From the NCBI GenBank assembly GCA_036244855.1, contig BQKZ01005875.1, forward strand, positions 22,829 through 40,387: DNA of 17,559 nt, read 5' to 3'. The notes under the pieces are model-generated. The model had not been told where the DNA came from. It saw nothing but the letters and a program-made list of their open reading frames with translations, and made no database searches. Every line of letters begins with the position of its first letter. The first letter of the stretch is position 1. Below, piece by piece: positions 8,008 through 17,559 of this stretch. This stretch comes from Temnopleurus reevesii (Eukaryota; Echinodermata; Echinoidea; Temnopleuroida; Temnopleuridae). A program made the position numbers and the translations under genes.

Positions 8008-8832
8008 GTTATTATTAACCAAATCAGATATCTAGAGCGAACACAAAATCCAAAAGGATAAATTTACCAGCATTTCTTAGCAGCATTTCGCAAGAATAGA
8101 GGCAAGAGTTTTTTGTCCACAGTTTCCAAATCAAGCTGAAGATTTTTCTACGCAATATATTCCTTCAGAATATTGGCTGCTTGTTCCTATCTTTCAAAAT
8201 GCCATCGAATTCGTTGTCATCGAACGAAGCAAACTTCTTCGAATTGGGCGCTTTCATGTTTGTTCACAAGGCACGTCGCGAGCTCAATGCACAAAAACTG
8301 CGCTGAATTTATGCACGTAAACCAAAGGCAAAATGTTGCTCGCGAGATCGCGGTCCGCGTATTTCGCATGTGAATTTATTGCCCGCTGTTTTTACACGCA
8401 AAATCCCATAGACATTTGACCGAGGGCAATAAAGTAATTTATGGACCGCTCTGTCTTTTACGGGGCAATAAAGTGTAAAAATCACATGGCTCAGATGTCT
8501 GATACGGTTAATAATAAAGAGAAAGAGTTTATTTTCCATATCCGTATGTACTTTGATGGTCCACCAATATAAATAGAATCTCCAGTGACAAATCTTCAGT
8601 CAAAAATGTATAGGCCTCTTGTCAAGATAATTCTCTTTCCAATGTGCAACTTATTTGCAGTTGATTTGTAATTACTTGCGACGTTGTAGTTAAAAACTTA
8701 CATACCGTATTCTTCATACAGTCACGCATTTTAGAGTAATGCGCTATTACAAAGATTGAAAAGCTGTACGGTATATTAGTTTTGTGAGGATAGTAGTAGG
8801 CTATGATCTCCGATTCGTTAACTTTACGTAGG
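8008..8832. other. Gene-free segment with a small inverted-repeat cluster
   Basis: No coding sequence is supported. TTTATTGCCC at 8375-8384 is inverted relative to GGGCAATAAA at 8424-8433 and 8463-8472. TTTTTACAC at about 8389 is likewise inverted relative to GTGTAAAAA at about 8473. This is probably the remains of a small inverted-repeat element. A local GC-rich patch at about 8270-8360 (CTCGCGAGATCGCGGTCCGC) stands out from the surrounding AT-rich DNA but opens no convincing frame. Confidence 0.35.
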
Positions 8833-8947
8833 ACTCTTTCTTCTCTTCCTATACAACTCTCATTTACACTGTCCCCCTCTCGATCACTCTCTTTTCCCCT
8901 CCCTCTTCTTTCTCTCTCCCTGTCTTCCTATCTCGCTTTCTTTCTAT
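8833..8947. repeat. Polypyrimidine tract (C/T low complexity)
   Basis: About 115 bp of mostly C and T on the plus strand with CTCTTT and CCCTCT motifs, interrupted by CATTTACACTG and CGATCA. The Ser/Leu-rich peptide it could encode at 8803-8997 is a composition artefact. Long mirror-like pyrimidine tracts can form triplex DNA. Confidence 0.7.
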
Positions 8948-8974
8948 ACTGCTTTACTACTATTTCAATATTTC

Positions 8975-9006
8975 ACCCTAATTGTATTATACCCTAATTG
9001 TATTAT
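8975..9006. repeat. Perfect 16-bp tandem duplication
   Basis: ACCCTAATTGTATTAT occurs twice head to tail (8975-8990, 8991-9006). It is followed directly by ACACTACGCAAAAAAAAGG, which resembles the end of a mariner-type or MITE TIR. A matching inverted end was not found downstream, so no element is claimed. Confidence 0.75.
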
Positions 9007-10401
9007 ACACTACGCAAAAAAAAGGTTGGGAATAACATTGGAATATTTATATCTACCTTTATACGACGTTTCCAGTTTTCTAGAAATATCCAAATTAAAC
9101 TTTTTGCATGAGCATATGAAATACATAGATATCATTTTCACACATAATAGATTTTAATAGATTTCTGTGTTTATACGATGTACCTCACGTCACAACTTAT
9201 CCTTGAATCTGAGCCCATAATGAATGTGAAACAATAATAAAATAATCTCCTATGTTTTCTAGGAAGAATTTAATGTTTATTTGTCCTGTATGACTTTTTT
9301 TATCACTGTGATACAGTAGAAAATCGTCATAAAGAGATCTGATAAAACGAAATAATATAAAGCTGCAGGTTAAAGAAAAATAGTCCCAGCTCTTGATAAC
9401 ATATTATTTTTTTTGTCTCTGCTATAAATATATTACTACTGTAACAACGTATTCTTGATGGTACCAAGCACCTCGTTATATTTGGTTTCCATGTTAGTGT
9501 CACTTTTACTAGAATAAATATTTTTAATGCAATGATAATTGTGTATACATATTTAGTTTACAGAAGTTTTTTTATATTTTTTAAGACATTGTTATAGCTA
9601 CTATGAAATAAAATAAACACAAGTGTCATGAAATGAAAACTTAAATTTATCTTTATCTTTATTTCAATCCAAATTCAATGACAGTTACAGATTGTCAATT
9701 ATTTCCATACTCCACTGGGTAAATGAGCCTAATGGGCAATTATTGTAAGCAAGAAAGATTATCAACCACTCTGATATCCATGACATGACATCACATATTT
9801 ATCAATATTAACAGGCAACTAGAAATGCATTTTATGGCATAATACAGCTCTCAATATAGACATGATAGTAAAAGTACATGGCATGATAGAAATGATAATA
9901 ACAAAAGTAATAATCAAAGTAACAATCAGTTTTTTGAGCGCATAAGACAAAACCATGGCATGCTCAGACAGCTGCTGGTTGGTGGGTTGGGTTTGGGGCT
10001 GGGCGGCAATCTCTAGTCTTTAATCGTAGGAGATTTTTTTTTGCGATAGTAATTTTGATATTAAGAATCGAGCTCTGATAGCCCGAAAGCAACATTGTGG
10101 TGAATAATAATTAAAAACAAAATTGTTAATGTCCCATCACAAGAAAAAAGGTCTTCCATTGCTTATAATCACTAATCATCGCAGAAATGGGAAAAGGGGA
10201 GTTTAATATGTCAGATGACTTGATACAAATGGCGTCGTACATGCAATATAAAACAGCCCGTATAATTGACGATGGAAAACTCTTTCTAGATCCTGTAAGG
10301 GGGCGCTCACTTTGCTCGTTCATTTGCTTTTCTTTTGACAAAAGGGTAAACAAATTAGTATTGTACACATTTGTTTTTATATGTATAAAAATCATGCGTA
10401 G
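9007..10401. other. AT-rich gene-free segment
   Basis: No coding sequence is supported; the overlapping openings on both strands at 10126-10417 have no family resemblance. It contains a short TTTATC repeat (three units, 9646-9663, the last imperfect) that resembles a retroposon tail in reverse orientation, and the G-quadruplex motif at 9984-10003. Confidence 0.5.
9984..10003 (+). other. Canonical G-quadruplex motif
   Basis: GGG-TT-GGG-TTT-GGGG-CT-GGG on the plus strand: four G-runs with loops of 2, 3 and 2 bases. It satisfies the standard G3+N1-7 pattern and sits in otherwise AT-rich DNA, about 400 bp before the satellite array. Confidence 0.7.
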
Positions 10402-11305
10402 ACAACACTCAATATAGACAGACCATCAAAAAGCATATTATGGCTTCAACAATACGCAATTATAAGCAGGCATTCTAAATAAATATTAAGGCATAAACAA
10501 CATCAAAAATAAACTGACGGTTAAAATGCTTATTATGACTTTACCAAAATTCAATTACCAACATAAATTGACAATGAAATAATGCATGCTAATAAGTCAA
10601 CAACGATCATTGTGAATATACGATAATTATAATGTGGCCTTAACGACACCAACTAAAACAGACGATAAAAACATATCATGGCTTCAAAAGCACCCAATAT
10701 AAATTGGCGGTCAAAAATGCACATTATAGTACATGTATTACCAATACTCAATTTAAACTGACTGTCAAAAATACATATTCAAAGCACTAGTAACACTCAA
10801 TGATTATAAACAGGTGATAAACAGGTGGCCAAAATGTGCATTTATGCATGAACAACATAAACAATGAACTGGCGGTCAAAAAGCTTATCATGACATTAAC
10901 TACATTCATACATGCATTAAATATAAATTGTAAATGAAAAAAAAATCCATGTTATGGAGTCAACAATGCTAATTGTAAATATACAATCATTATAATGTGG
11001 CCTAAACGACACCAAAAAAAAACAGAAGGTAAAAAAGGCATATTGGTAGTCAAAATGTACATTATGGTATTACCAACATCAACTATAAACTGACGATCAA
11101 AAAGTCACATGGTTTCGACAATTATACTGATTGTCATAAAGTACATGTTAAGGCACTAGCAACACTCAATAATTATATCTAAACAGTCGGTCAAATATCA
11201 TCGTCAAATATGCACATTATGGCATCAACAATGATGTTGGCTTTACCAACGCCAACTATAAACAGACGATCAAAAAGTATAACATGGTTTTAACAACAAC
11301 TATTA

Positions 11306-11814
11306 GACGGGTTTACTATAGATTCAAATTTATATATGTTTCTTGCCAACCTCCATAGTTACGCGGTATACCTTTAAATGGTTAGTATCAATAGGCGGGT
11401 TTACTAATAGATGCAAATTGTATGCATACCTCTAACACAAAGGTTGTTCTTGACAACCCGAATGCTTGCCCGAGGCTTGCCCGACATAGCAACAAGTAAT
11501 GTATGCAAACTGGATTCCAATTATTGTAGTCTTATTGTTATCAATCGGTCTATGGAATACCACGTAACTACGTTAAACGCACATAAATTTGAATATATAA
11601 GTAAACCCGCCTATTGCTATCACGGGCAAGCCTCGGGCAATTTTTCGGGTTGTCAAGAACAATTTTGGTGTTGGATGTAAGCATAAAATTTGCATCTATT
11701 AGTAAACCCGCCTATTGCTATCACGGGCAAGCCTCGGGCAATTTTTCGGGTTGTCAAGAACAATTTTGGTGTTGGATGTAAGCATAAAATTTGCATCTAT
11801 TAGTTAAACCCGCC
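11306..11814. mobile_element. Foldback-like element with tandem-unit inverted ends
   Basis: Five copies of a terminal word GGCGGGTTTAC or a close variant: plus orientation at 11306 and 11394, and inverted (ending CCCGCC) at 11606-11611, 11707-11712 and 11809-11814. Two related unit types of about 90-100 bp follow this word. Read inward, the left side is A then B and the right side is B, B, then A. The two right B units are identical. Removing 11306-11814 plus a few TA-rich bases rejoins ACAACAACTATTA to AAACTAACAGTCAAAA, a normal satellite monomer, so the element inserted into the array. The flanks CTATTA and TATTTA suggest a short TA-rich target duplication. It encodes no transposase. The ends recall Foldback/Galileo elements, whose long TIRs contain internal tandem repeats. 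Confidence 0.7.
11601..11802. repeat. Two identical 101-bp tandem units
   Basis: 11601-11701 and 11702-11802 match base for base by eye, beginning GTAAACCCGCCTATTGC and ending GCATCTATTA. A third partial start (GTTAAACCCGCC) follows at 11803. Identity over 101 bp, next to a left-side inverted copy (11394-11493) that differs at many sites, points to a recent duplication or gene-conversion event, or to an assembly artefact. Confidence 0.9.
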
Positions 11815-12072
11815 TATTTAAACTAACAGTCAAAAACACATATTAAGGCACTAGCAACAGTTTATAATATATTATATAAAATGGTGGTCAAAATGTACAT
11901 TAAGACATGAACGTATTCTATGGCATCACCAACGCACAATATAAACAGACTATCATATATTGTGACATATACAACACTTTTATTAAACTGACTATTAGAA
12001 AACCATATCATGGTACATTATTAACAATACTCAATACAAACTGAGGCTCAAAAACGGATATTGTGGCATAAA

Positions 12073-13345
12073 CAACACTCAATATAAACTGACGATCAAA
12101 ATTAAACAGGCGATTAGACATTTACATCCACTGATCTAGGTAATGGTAACACACTTAACAACATTGTTATCAATATAAGCAGACGGTGAGAACAAGATAT
12201 TTTGAAATTAAAACACTTCATCAATCAACTGTATATACATGCAATTATGAATGATATGCAAAGTACAGCATTAACAACGCTTTTATCATTAAAAACCTAC
12301 CTAGCAGGTCGGCTAAGCTGCCGAGACGTAGTTACTAATAAAAAAAAAAACGATAACTACAAATACAAAAGTTTGATAATCATAAGCTGTTATCGGTATA
12401 CACAGGGAATTAAAATCGGATTTTATGGGATTAACACGCCTATTACAAACAAGCAAAACGCATTCAATAGAATAGAAATAGAGGGAGCCATTCAGAATTG
12501 CGTGCTATGATATTATTAAGCACTGTAATCATACCAATATTATATCAATGTCAATATCAATATAAACAGATGAGCAGAAATGCATATTGGGACATTGACA
12601 GTGCACTACTTGATATAAGCAGGCGATTGTATATCCATATTACTGCATTAACTGCAGTCTTTTCAATATGAACAGACGAACAATAACGTGGCTCCTCATT
12701 TCATTAGACATGCACTTATTGATATAAACAATACTTAATATAAACTAACGATCAAAATTAAACAGGCGATTAGACATTTACATCCACTGATCTAGGCAAT
12801 GGTAACACACTTAACAACATTGTTATCAATATAATCAGACGGTGAGAAATAGATATTTTGAAATTAAAACAATTCGTCGATCAGCTTTATATACATGCAA
12901 TCATGAATAATATGCAAAGTACAGCATTTACAACGCTTTCATCATTAAAAACCTACCTACCAGGTCGGCTAAGAAATACAAAGTTTGATACTTATAAGCT
13001 GTTATCGATATACGCAGGGAATTCAAATTGGATTTTATGGCATTAATAACACGCTTATTACAAACAAGCAAAGAAAATGCATTCAACAGAAATAGGGGAA
13101 GCCATTCAGAAGTGCATGTTATGATATTATTAAGCTATTTAAGAGCTTAATGTATGATATCAATATGATATCAATATCAATATCAATATAAAAAAAGATA
13201 AGCAGCAATAAATACTGTAAATACTGGGGCACTTTGATATAAACAGGCGATCGGATATACATATAATTGTATTAAATGCAGTCTTTTAATATAAACAGAC
13301 AAACAACATGGCTCCTTACTGCATTAGAAGTGCACTAATTTATAT
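12073..13345. repeat. Higher-order duplication of ~650 bp within the satellite
   Basis: About 12073-12720 is repeated at about 12729-13345. The shared word CGATCAAAATTAAACAGGCG begins at 12093 and 12749, and GGTCGGCTAAG at 12307 and 12963, both offset by 656 bp. The first copy carries an extra stretch at about 12318-12360 (CTGCCGAGACGTAG and an A-run) missing from the second. The second copy has extra ATCAATATCAATATCAATAT units near 13155-13190. Similarity is high in the first ~240 bp and falls afterwards. Confidence 0.75.
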
Positions 13346-13689
13346 AAACACACAATCAGAAATTCCTGTCATGGCATTTACAACGCACTTATCATAGTAA
13401 ACAGACGAATATAATGCATATAATTGCAGGAACAACACAGTATGTCATCTTTATCATAAACAAACTGTCGTAATGCATGTTATGCCATAGGCAACACTAT
13501 AGACATGTAATCAGAATTATCAATCATGAATGCGAGGCATTGTTTAAATACTATTAAACATACCTTAACCCATTAACTTCTAATGTCTATCACCCACATA
13601 GACGTTATGCATGGTCTGCCTGTTCCAGTAGTCAATGGTTTAAATACAATGCAAGATAAGATGCTGAAGAGGCTTTCCAAATGCGAACT

Positions 13690-14240
13690 ATTTGATATTT
13701 ACAACACTAGTGGTATAAACTTCTCAAAATACCAGACATGGGAAGAAAGACAATATGATGATATGTAAAATGTGTTGTCAAGGAAGCACATGTATATATA
13801 ATTGGAATTCACCTTGAGTGGGGTAAAACATCAAATGGAATATCTTGTTTACATGACCCCGTCCACCTGGATAGATAAGTCAGAAAATGTGTGACAATAC
13901 TTCAATTACATTTGAATAGAAAACATGTAATATTTGATATGTACAACTAGTTATACAATCACAATATACTACGTGGTATAAACTTTTTCAAAATACCATA
14001 CATGGGAGTAAAGACAATATGATGATATGTAAAATTTGTTGTCATACAACAACAGCAACTGGAAGAATCTAATAACAAGGAAGCACATTTATACATAATT
14101 GGAATTTAACATCGGGTGGGGTAAAACATCAGGTGGAATTTTAGTTTACATGACCCCATTGACCTCGGGCCACGTGGATAGAATGTGTGACAATACTATA
14201 ATCAAATTTGAATAGAAAACGTCTAATATTTGAATTTCGG
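13690..14240. repeat. Tandem duplication of ~260-300 bp
   Basis: The segment beginning TGGTATAAACTT at 13711 recurs at 13974. Both copies continue through CAATATGATGATATGTAAAA, AAGGAAGCACAT, GGGGTAAAACATCA, GTTTACATGACCCC and TTTGAATAGAAAAC. The offset grows from 263 to 296 bp because the second copy contains an extra piece (about 14048-14077, CAACAACAGCAACTGG). The 61-codon opening at 13583-13768 ends inside the first copy and is not preserved in the second. Confidence 0.75.
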
Positions 14241-15540
14241 ATTGATGATTGGAAGACTAAACTGTTTCGGCCTCTTGTCTGTGACCACCCGAGTACCACT
14301 TCTACTTTGGAAACAAATAGTATTAATATACAAAAATACACTCAAATATTAAATTTGCTATTTTGTTTTATGTACAGTTCCGATTGGCAATTTCATACAG
14401 AATGTATGAAATAGTTCACAATATTTGAACGTATGTCATAATCACATTTCAAATAAACAGAAAAGGTCACACTGTTTATATACACAAAAGAAGTGCGGAA
14501 TGAAATGAAGTGAAAAAAATGCCAAGGAAATTACGTTGACATATAAGCATATATATAAGCAAAACAAAGAAATAATCAAAGGGTGGAGAGAAAGAAATAA
14601 CACAATGTCTTCCTCAATATGTTTCTAACATGAAAGACATCTTCAAGCCAAAAAGTAACAACATGGCCATCGTTGAATAATTCCACTAATAAATAATAAA
14701 GAAAAATAATGATATGAAATAATCAACCGAAAACCAATCAATCAATGTTCAAAGTAATCAAGTCAAAAAGCAGATGGGATGAGGGATCATTCAAATGATC
14801 GTGATGTAATGCCAACGGCGTATCGTTAATTTTTCTCCATGTAGAAGCAAATTAGAACACCCAAAATATTACAAATTATTACACAATTGCTTAAAACATC
14901 ATAATTGCTCCCTGAATTCATTGAATGGCCTTTCTGTAGGATAACTATGATGTTCACTCATTTCGGGAAAATGCATTTCTTTAAACCCTGGACATACATT
15001 TAGAAAAAAAAAATACTTTCAATATTGGGGTATAAAATTTTTTGTTGTGTTTATATACACAAACTTCGCAACTGCATTTTGTATAACAAATGGACATTTA
15101 GCACATGTAATATATTTAGATACATGTATGCGTAATTTTGTATTATATGACAAGCCAACTTCATCCTAAGTCTGAATGCGTTGCACCTCAAAACTATCTA
15201 AGATCCAAACAAATCATTTTATTTTTCAATTTGTTCAAAGATTCCTACGTATACACAGTCATAAAATAATGATAGCAATAATCAACAGACATGAAAAAAG
15301 AGGCCAGCAAAGAAGTAAAGGCACAATTCTAACCAATTATGGCCCATCGTGAAAGGATCCAACAAAATTCAACACGTTGAAATCGTAGCAAGCATATAAC
15401 AAGTATCATTCCATTCTATATAAACATGATAATAAACATGGAGAGGAAAAATATGGCATCCCTCACACAGGATTTATACAGAAATACATTACAACATGAT
15501 AAGTTCAACACTGATGATTAGCTCGTGGCATGCACAGAAG
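14241..15540. other. AT-rich gene-free segment
   Basis: Nothing coding is recognised on either strand. It is rich in A runs and ATATAT words, with no clear element ends. On the minus strand an AATAAA at 15218-15223 could serve as a poly(A) signal for the candidate minus-strand exon at 15939-16000, about 720 nt downstream of its stop. Confidence 0.4.
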
Positions 15541-15559
15541 TGCCTTTTTTACTGGATAA

Positions 15560-15910
15560 CATTTGAATTCCCAGCAGAGTTTGAGCAGATTTCGTGAAGA
15601 CTTTGAAGAGGCTTCGTGAAACTTTCGTTCATTCTTCGTGACGAATTTGTGCAAATGTCTGGAAAACTTTTGTCAACATTCCCGCCGTGATAGATCTAAA
15701 CTTACAATCAGGGCAGTCTTTCACCAAGCTACGAAAGACTTTAAGAACGACTTTACGCGCGACTGGTATCAGTTCTTATGCTGAATGATCACTTGATACC
15801 ATCAAAAAATCTTTGGTGTCTCATCAACATATGAATAAAGATTCTAAAAACCTTTTTACGTACAGGTAGTATCAGTTCTTATGATGAATGATCTTGTAGA
15901 GATAACGTCT
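15560..15910. repeat. Dispersed repeat with internal direct copies
   Basis: A TTCGTGA-rich piece (15593-15645, four occurrences of TTCGTGA) is followed by TTTCACCAAGCTACGAAAGA at 15719, the same block as at 7570. The word GTATCAGTTCTTATG then appears at about 15768 and about 15878, each followed by TGAATGATC, a direct repeat of about 110 bp. This is repeat-derived DNA and would lie in the 3' UTR of the minus-strand gene if that exon is real. Confidence 0.5.
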
Positions 15911-15938
15911 ACTCCATCAGTCGAGAGCGTTAGAGTCG

Positions 15939-16000
15939 TCACTTCTTTGATTCCCATTTGCGGATCATCTTAGCAATCTGCTTCTTGGATCTTCCACTTA
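15939..16000 (-). CDS. Candidate terminal coding exon of a minus-strand gene
   Basis: Reading the minus strand, a good acceptor (CATCCTTCTCTTTGTG, then ACTCCTTTAG) is followed by two bases that complete a split codon. Nineteen codons then encode S-G-R-S-K-K-Q-I-A-K-M-I-R-K-W-E-S-K-K, ending in TGA at 15941-15939. The peptide is highly basic, helix-compatible and ends in Lys-Lys. Its base composition is richer in GC than its surroundings. No further exon was found on the minus strand up to 17559, so the rest would lie past the right edge. The family is not recognised. Support rests on one splice site and peptide character only; chance is a real alternative. Confidence 0.35.
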
Positions 16001-16289
16001 CTAAAGGAGTCACACAAAGAGAAGGATGCAATTGGAAAATCACAAGATTAATGTTGATTAAGGGTGACGTACTTTGATAAAAACATGACTGAATATCTAC
16101 AGCTGGCTTATCGCATTTAACAAATTATCAAACAGAAGATTTAAATCTAATTCAGAAAAAAAGTTTCATAATGAAAAACTGTCATATCAGATTTGGTCGC
16201 ATGTCATAAGTTGGGCATGCAAAAAGGGTGGAGGATTAACATTTTTTCGTGCGTTGCGAGAGGAAAAAGATTGTAGTTCAAGAATGCCT

Positions 16290-16650
16290 TGTCCAATAAG
16301 GCTAGTTAAGGTCTCAATTTGAAGCTAATGAAATGGACTACACATGTGATAAAAATAATTGGAAGGTGAGCTTAGATGAAAAAATAGGAGCAGTTTTAAC
16401 TAGACAAAGCAGGGGTGGAGGAGCAGGCGGATGTGGAGGTACAAAACGAATGCAATGTCTATGGCAGTTGACAAGGTTTGCGTATGTTGCAAAATGAAAA
16501 ACGGTATCATTCAATAACCCCTTTGTCAATTTAGCTATTTAAGGTCTCATTTTGAAGCTAAGGGATGGGGCTACAAAAATCCAAAACAATAAAAAAAAAA
16601 CTAAACTTCCAGAAAAAAAAATGTCAGTAGGAGCAGGCGGATGTGGAACC
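16290..16650. repeat. Local direct duplication of ~210-235 bp
   Basis: TTAAGGTCTCAATTTGAAGC with AAGGTCTCA at 16308 recurs at 16541 (offset 233), and GGAGCAGGCGGATGTGGA at 16420 recurs at 16630 (offset 210). The parts between are diverged and contain A-runs. No coding potential is supported; the proline-rich minus-strand opening at 16338-16529 is a composition artefact. Confidence 0.6.
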
Positions 16651-17559
16651 TGCACAAATCGCATGCAGTCATAACTGTACAATCACAAGCTTATTCTTGC
16701 ATATGAATTGTAATAATGAATTGGACAAACTGTAAACTGTAAAAGGTGTATTGATTGAGTTTTAAAGAACAAACATGTTATTGCTTTTACAAGCTGTAAA
16801 GGAAAATGTTACTTTGAATTCTTCATGCCTATCCAGTAATTGTACAGTATTGTTTACATTCCGGATTTTTTTTTAATTTTCAATGCAGTAAACTGTTGTT
16901 GTAATTGGTGTTAAACAAATCTCATTGTTGGTAATATTTCAAAGAGGGACCCATTTGTGTGGAACAACCCTTTTCCTTACTATATCTGAGGAGACTTCTT
17001 TGTTTTATATTTCATCCAGGCTTACAAATCAATGTAATTACCATGTGAATAAGAAAAAAGATGATAATTTACGCAACAAAATATTGTTAAAATTCATTAA
17101 GTAATTACAATAAGTTATGAATAGTGCTTGATCTTTTAAATTGCACATTTCCAATTTAAATATATTAACAACATTATCCTCTAAATTTGAGAAAAATCCA
17201 ATGAAAAAAAAGAATTCTACAGCATTCTCATTAAATCTAGTCCATTTTGAGAAAAACGCGATTAAAAATTGTTATTTCCATAGACATGTGTACAATTAAT
17301 GAACGTTAATTAAGCCTTATTATGAAAATAAAATGGTTTTGAAGATTGAAGATGGGGTTAACCTTCAGAAAATATCAATATATACAGCATATCAAAAAAT
17401 CATTTTTTTCCCTTTTTGACCATGTTAATGAAATTGGACCAACTTACGACATGCGACCATTTCTGATATGATTTCGAAAAGCAATAATTATTATATATTG
17501 ACATGTCCTCCTCTTAAGAACAGAAATCTAAGCTACTCAAGTCATTGAATGATAGTATT
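16651..17559. other. AT-rich gene-free segment to the window edge
   Basis: No open frame, element end or repeat was recognised. If the minus-strand exon at 15939-16000 is real, this stretch is intron. Confidence 0.4.

Larger units (their letters stand above)
10402..13540. repeat. Degenerate ~47-bp satellite array
   Basis: About 3.1 kb of diverged monomers. By eye the consensus runs ACAACACTCAATATAAACTG, then ACGGTCAAAAATGCATATTA, then TGGCATTA. The first monomer starts are 10402, 10449, 10497 and 10543, and later ones near 10600, 10643, 10688, 10740 and 10790, giving spacings of 43-57 with a mean near 47. The clearest later monomers are near 11090, 11263 and 12072. The array is interrupted by the foldback-like element at 11306-11814 and grades into more diverged sequence towards the right. 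The right edge is approximate. No open frame in it is credible. Confidence 0.72.

Noticed and set aside
8803..8997. Ser/Leu-rich small protein
   Set aside because: It is the translation of a C/T low-complexity tract.
12202..13046. Pair of similar small reading frames (12202-12510 and 12858-13046)
   Set aside because: They resemble each other only because of the 656-bp duplication; most base differences change the amino acid, and the apparent start codons are TTG, not ATG.
10402..13540. CRISPR-like array
   Set aside because: The repeated units are diverged and adjoin each other without unique spacers of constant length, and the window is eukaryotic.
13583..13768. 61-codon reading frame
   Set aside because: Its second half falls in a tandem duplication whose other copy does not keep the frame; no domain is recognisable.

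Overview
The window is AT-rich nuclear DNA from an animal, not bacterial or viral. The evidence is GT-AG introns, a tRNA-derived SINE, several miniature inverted-repeat elements, a degenerate satellite array and long gene-free stretches. The style of the repeats, and a WS/DGAT-family protein with an N-terminal membrane anchor, suggest a marine invertebrate deuterostome, perhaps an echinoderm such as a sea urchin. That placement is an inference from memory of such genomes, not a search result.

One protein-coding gene can be built with good support, on the plus strand. Exon 1 is 1295-2770, exon 2 is 4083-4175 and exon 3 is 6082-6576. All junctions are GT/AG and both introns are phase 0. The model gives 687 residues: one or two membrane helices, a complete WS/DGAT (wax-ester synthase / diacylglycerol acyltransferase-like) fold, then an acidic, Ser/Gln-rich, probably disordered tail of about 185 residues. 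The family's catalytic His-His-x-x-x-Asp-Gly signature is replaced by H-P-C-F-S-N-A, so the protein may not be an active acyltransferase. The upstream 1.3 kb holds CCAAT boxes and strong splice acceptors that suggest non-coding 5' exons.

Intron 1 is largely two TIR elements: a GGGRTG-ended element 24 bp after the donor, and a hAT-like MITE with perfect 17-bp TIRs. A diverged copy of the second lies in intron 2. Two E-boxes and a SINE that supplies an AATAAA follow the stop codon. A second GGGRTG-ended element lies at 6974-7136.

From about 7.2 to 10.4 kb there is no recognisable gene: small hairpin elements, a retroposon-like repeat, a pyrimidine tract and one canonical G-quadruplex motif. 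From 10402 to about 13540 lies a degenerate ~47-bp satellite with a ~656-bp higher-order duplication. It is interrupted by a 509-bp foldback-like element whose long inverted ends are made of ~100-bp tandem units, two of them identical. From 13.7 to 17.5 kb there are more local duplications. A short minus-strand stretch at 15939-16000 looks like the last coding exon of a gene that starts beyond the right edge.

No defence system, CRISPR array, operon or viral gene was seen. The points most worth checking are the degenerate acyltransferase with its added tail, the foldback element, and the satellite.
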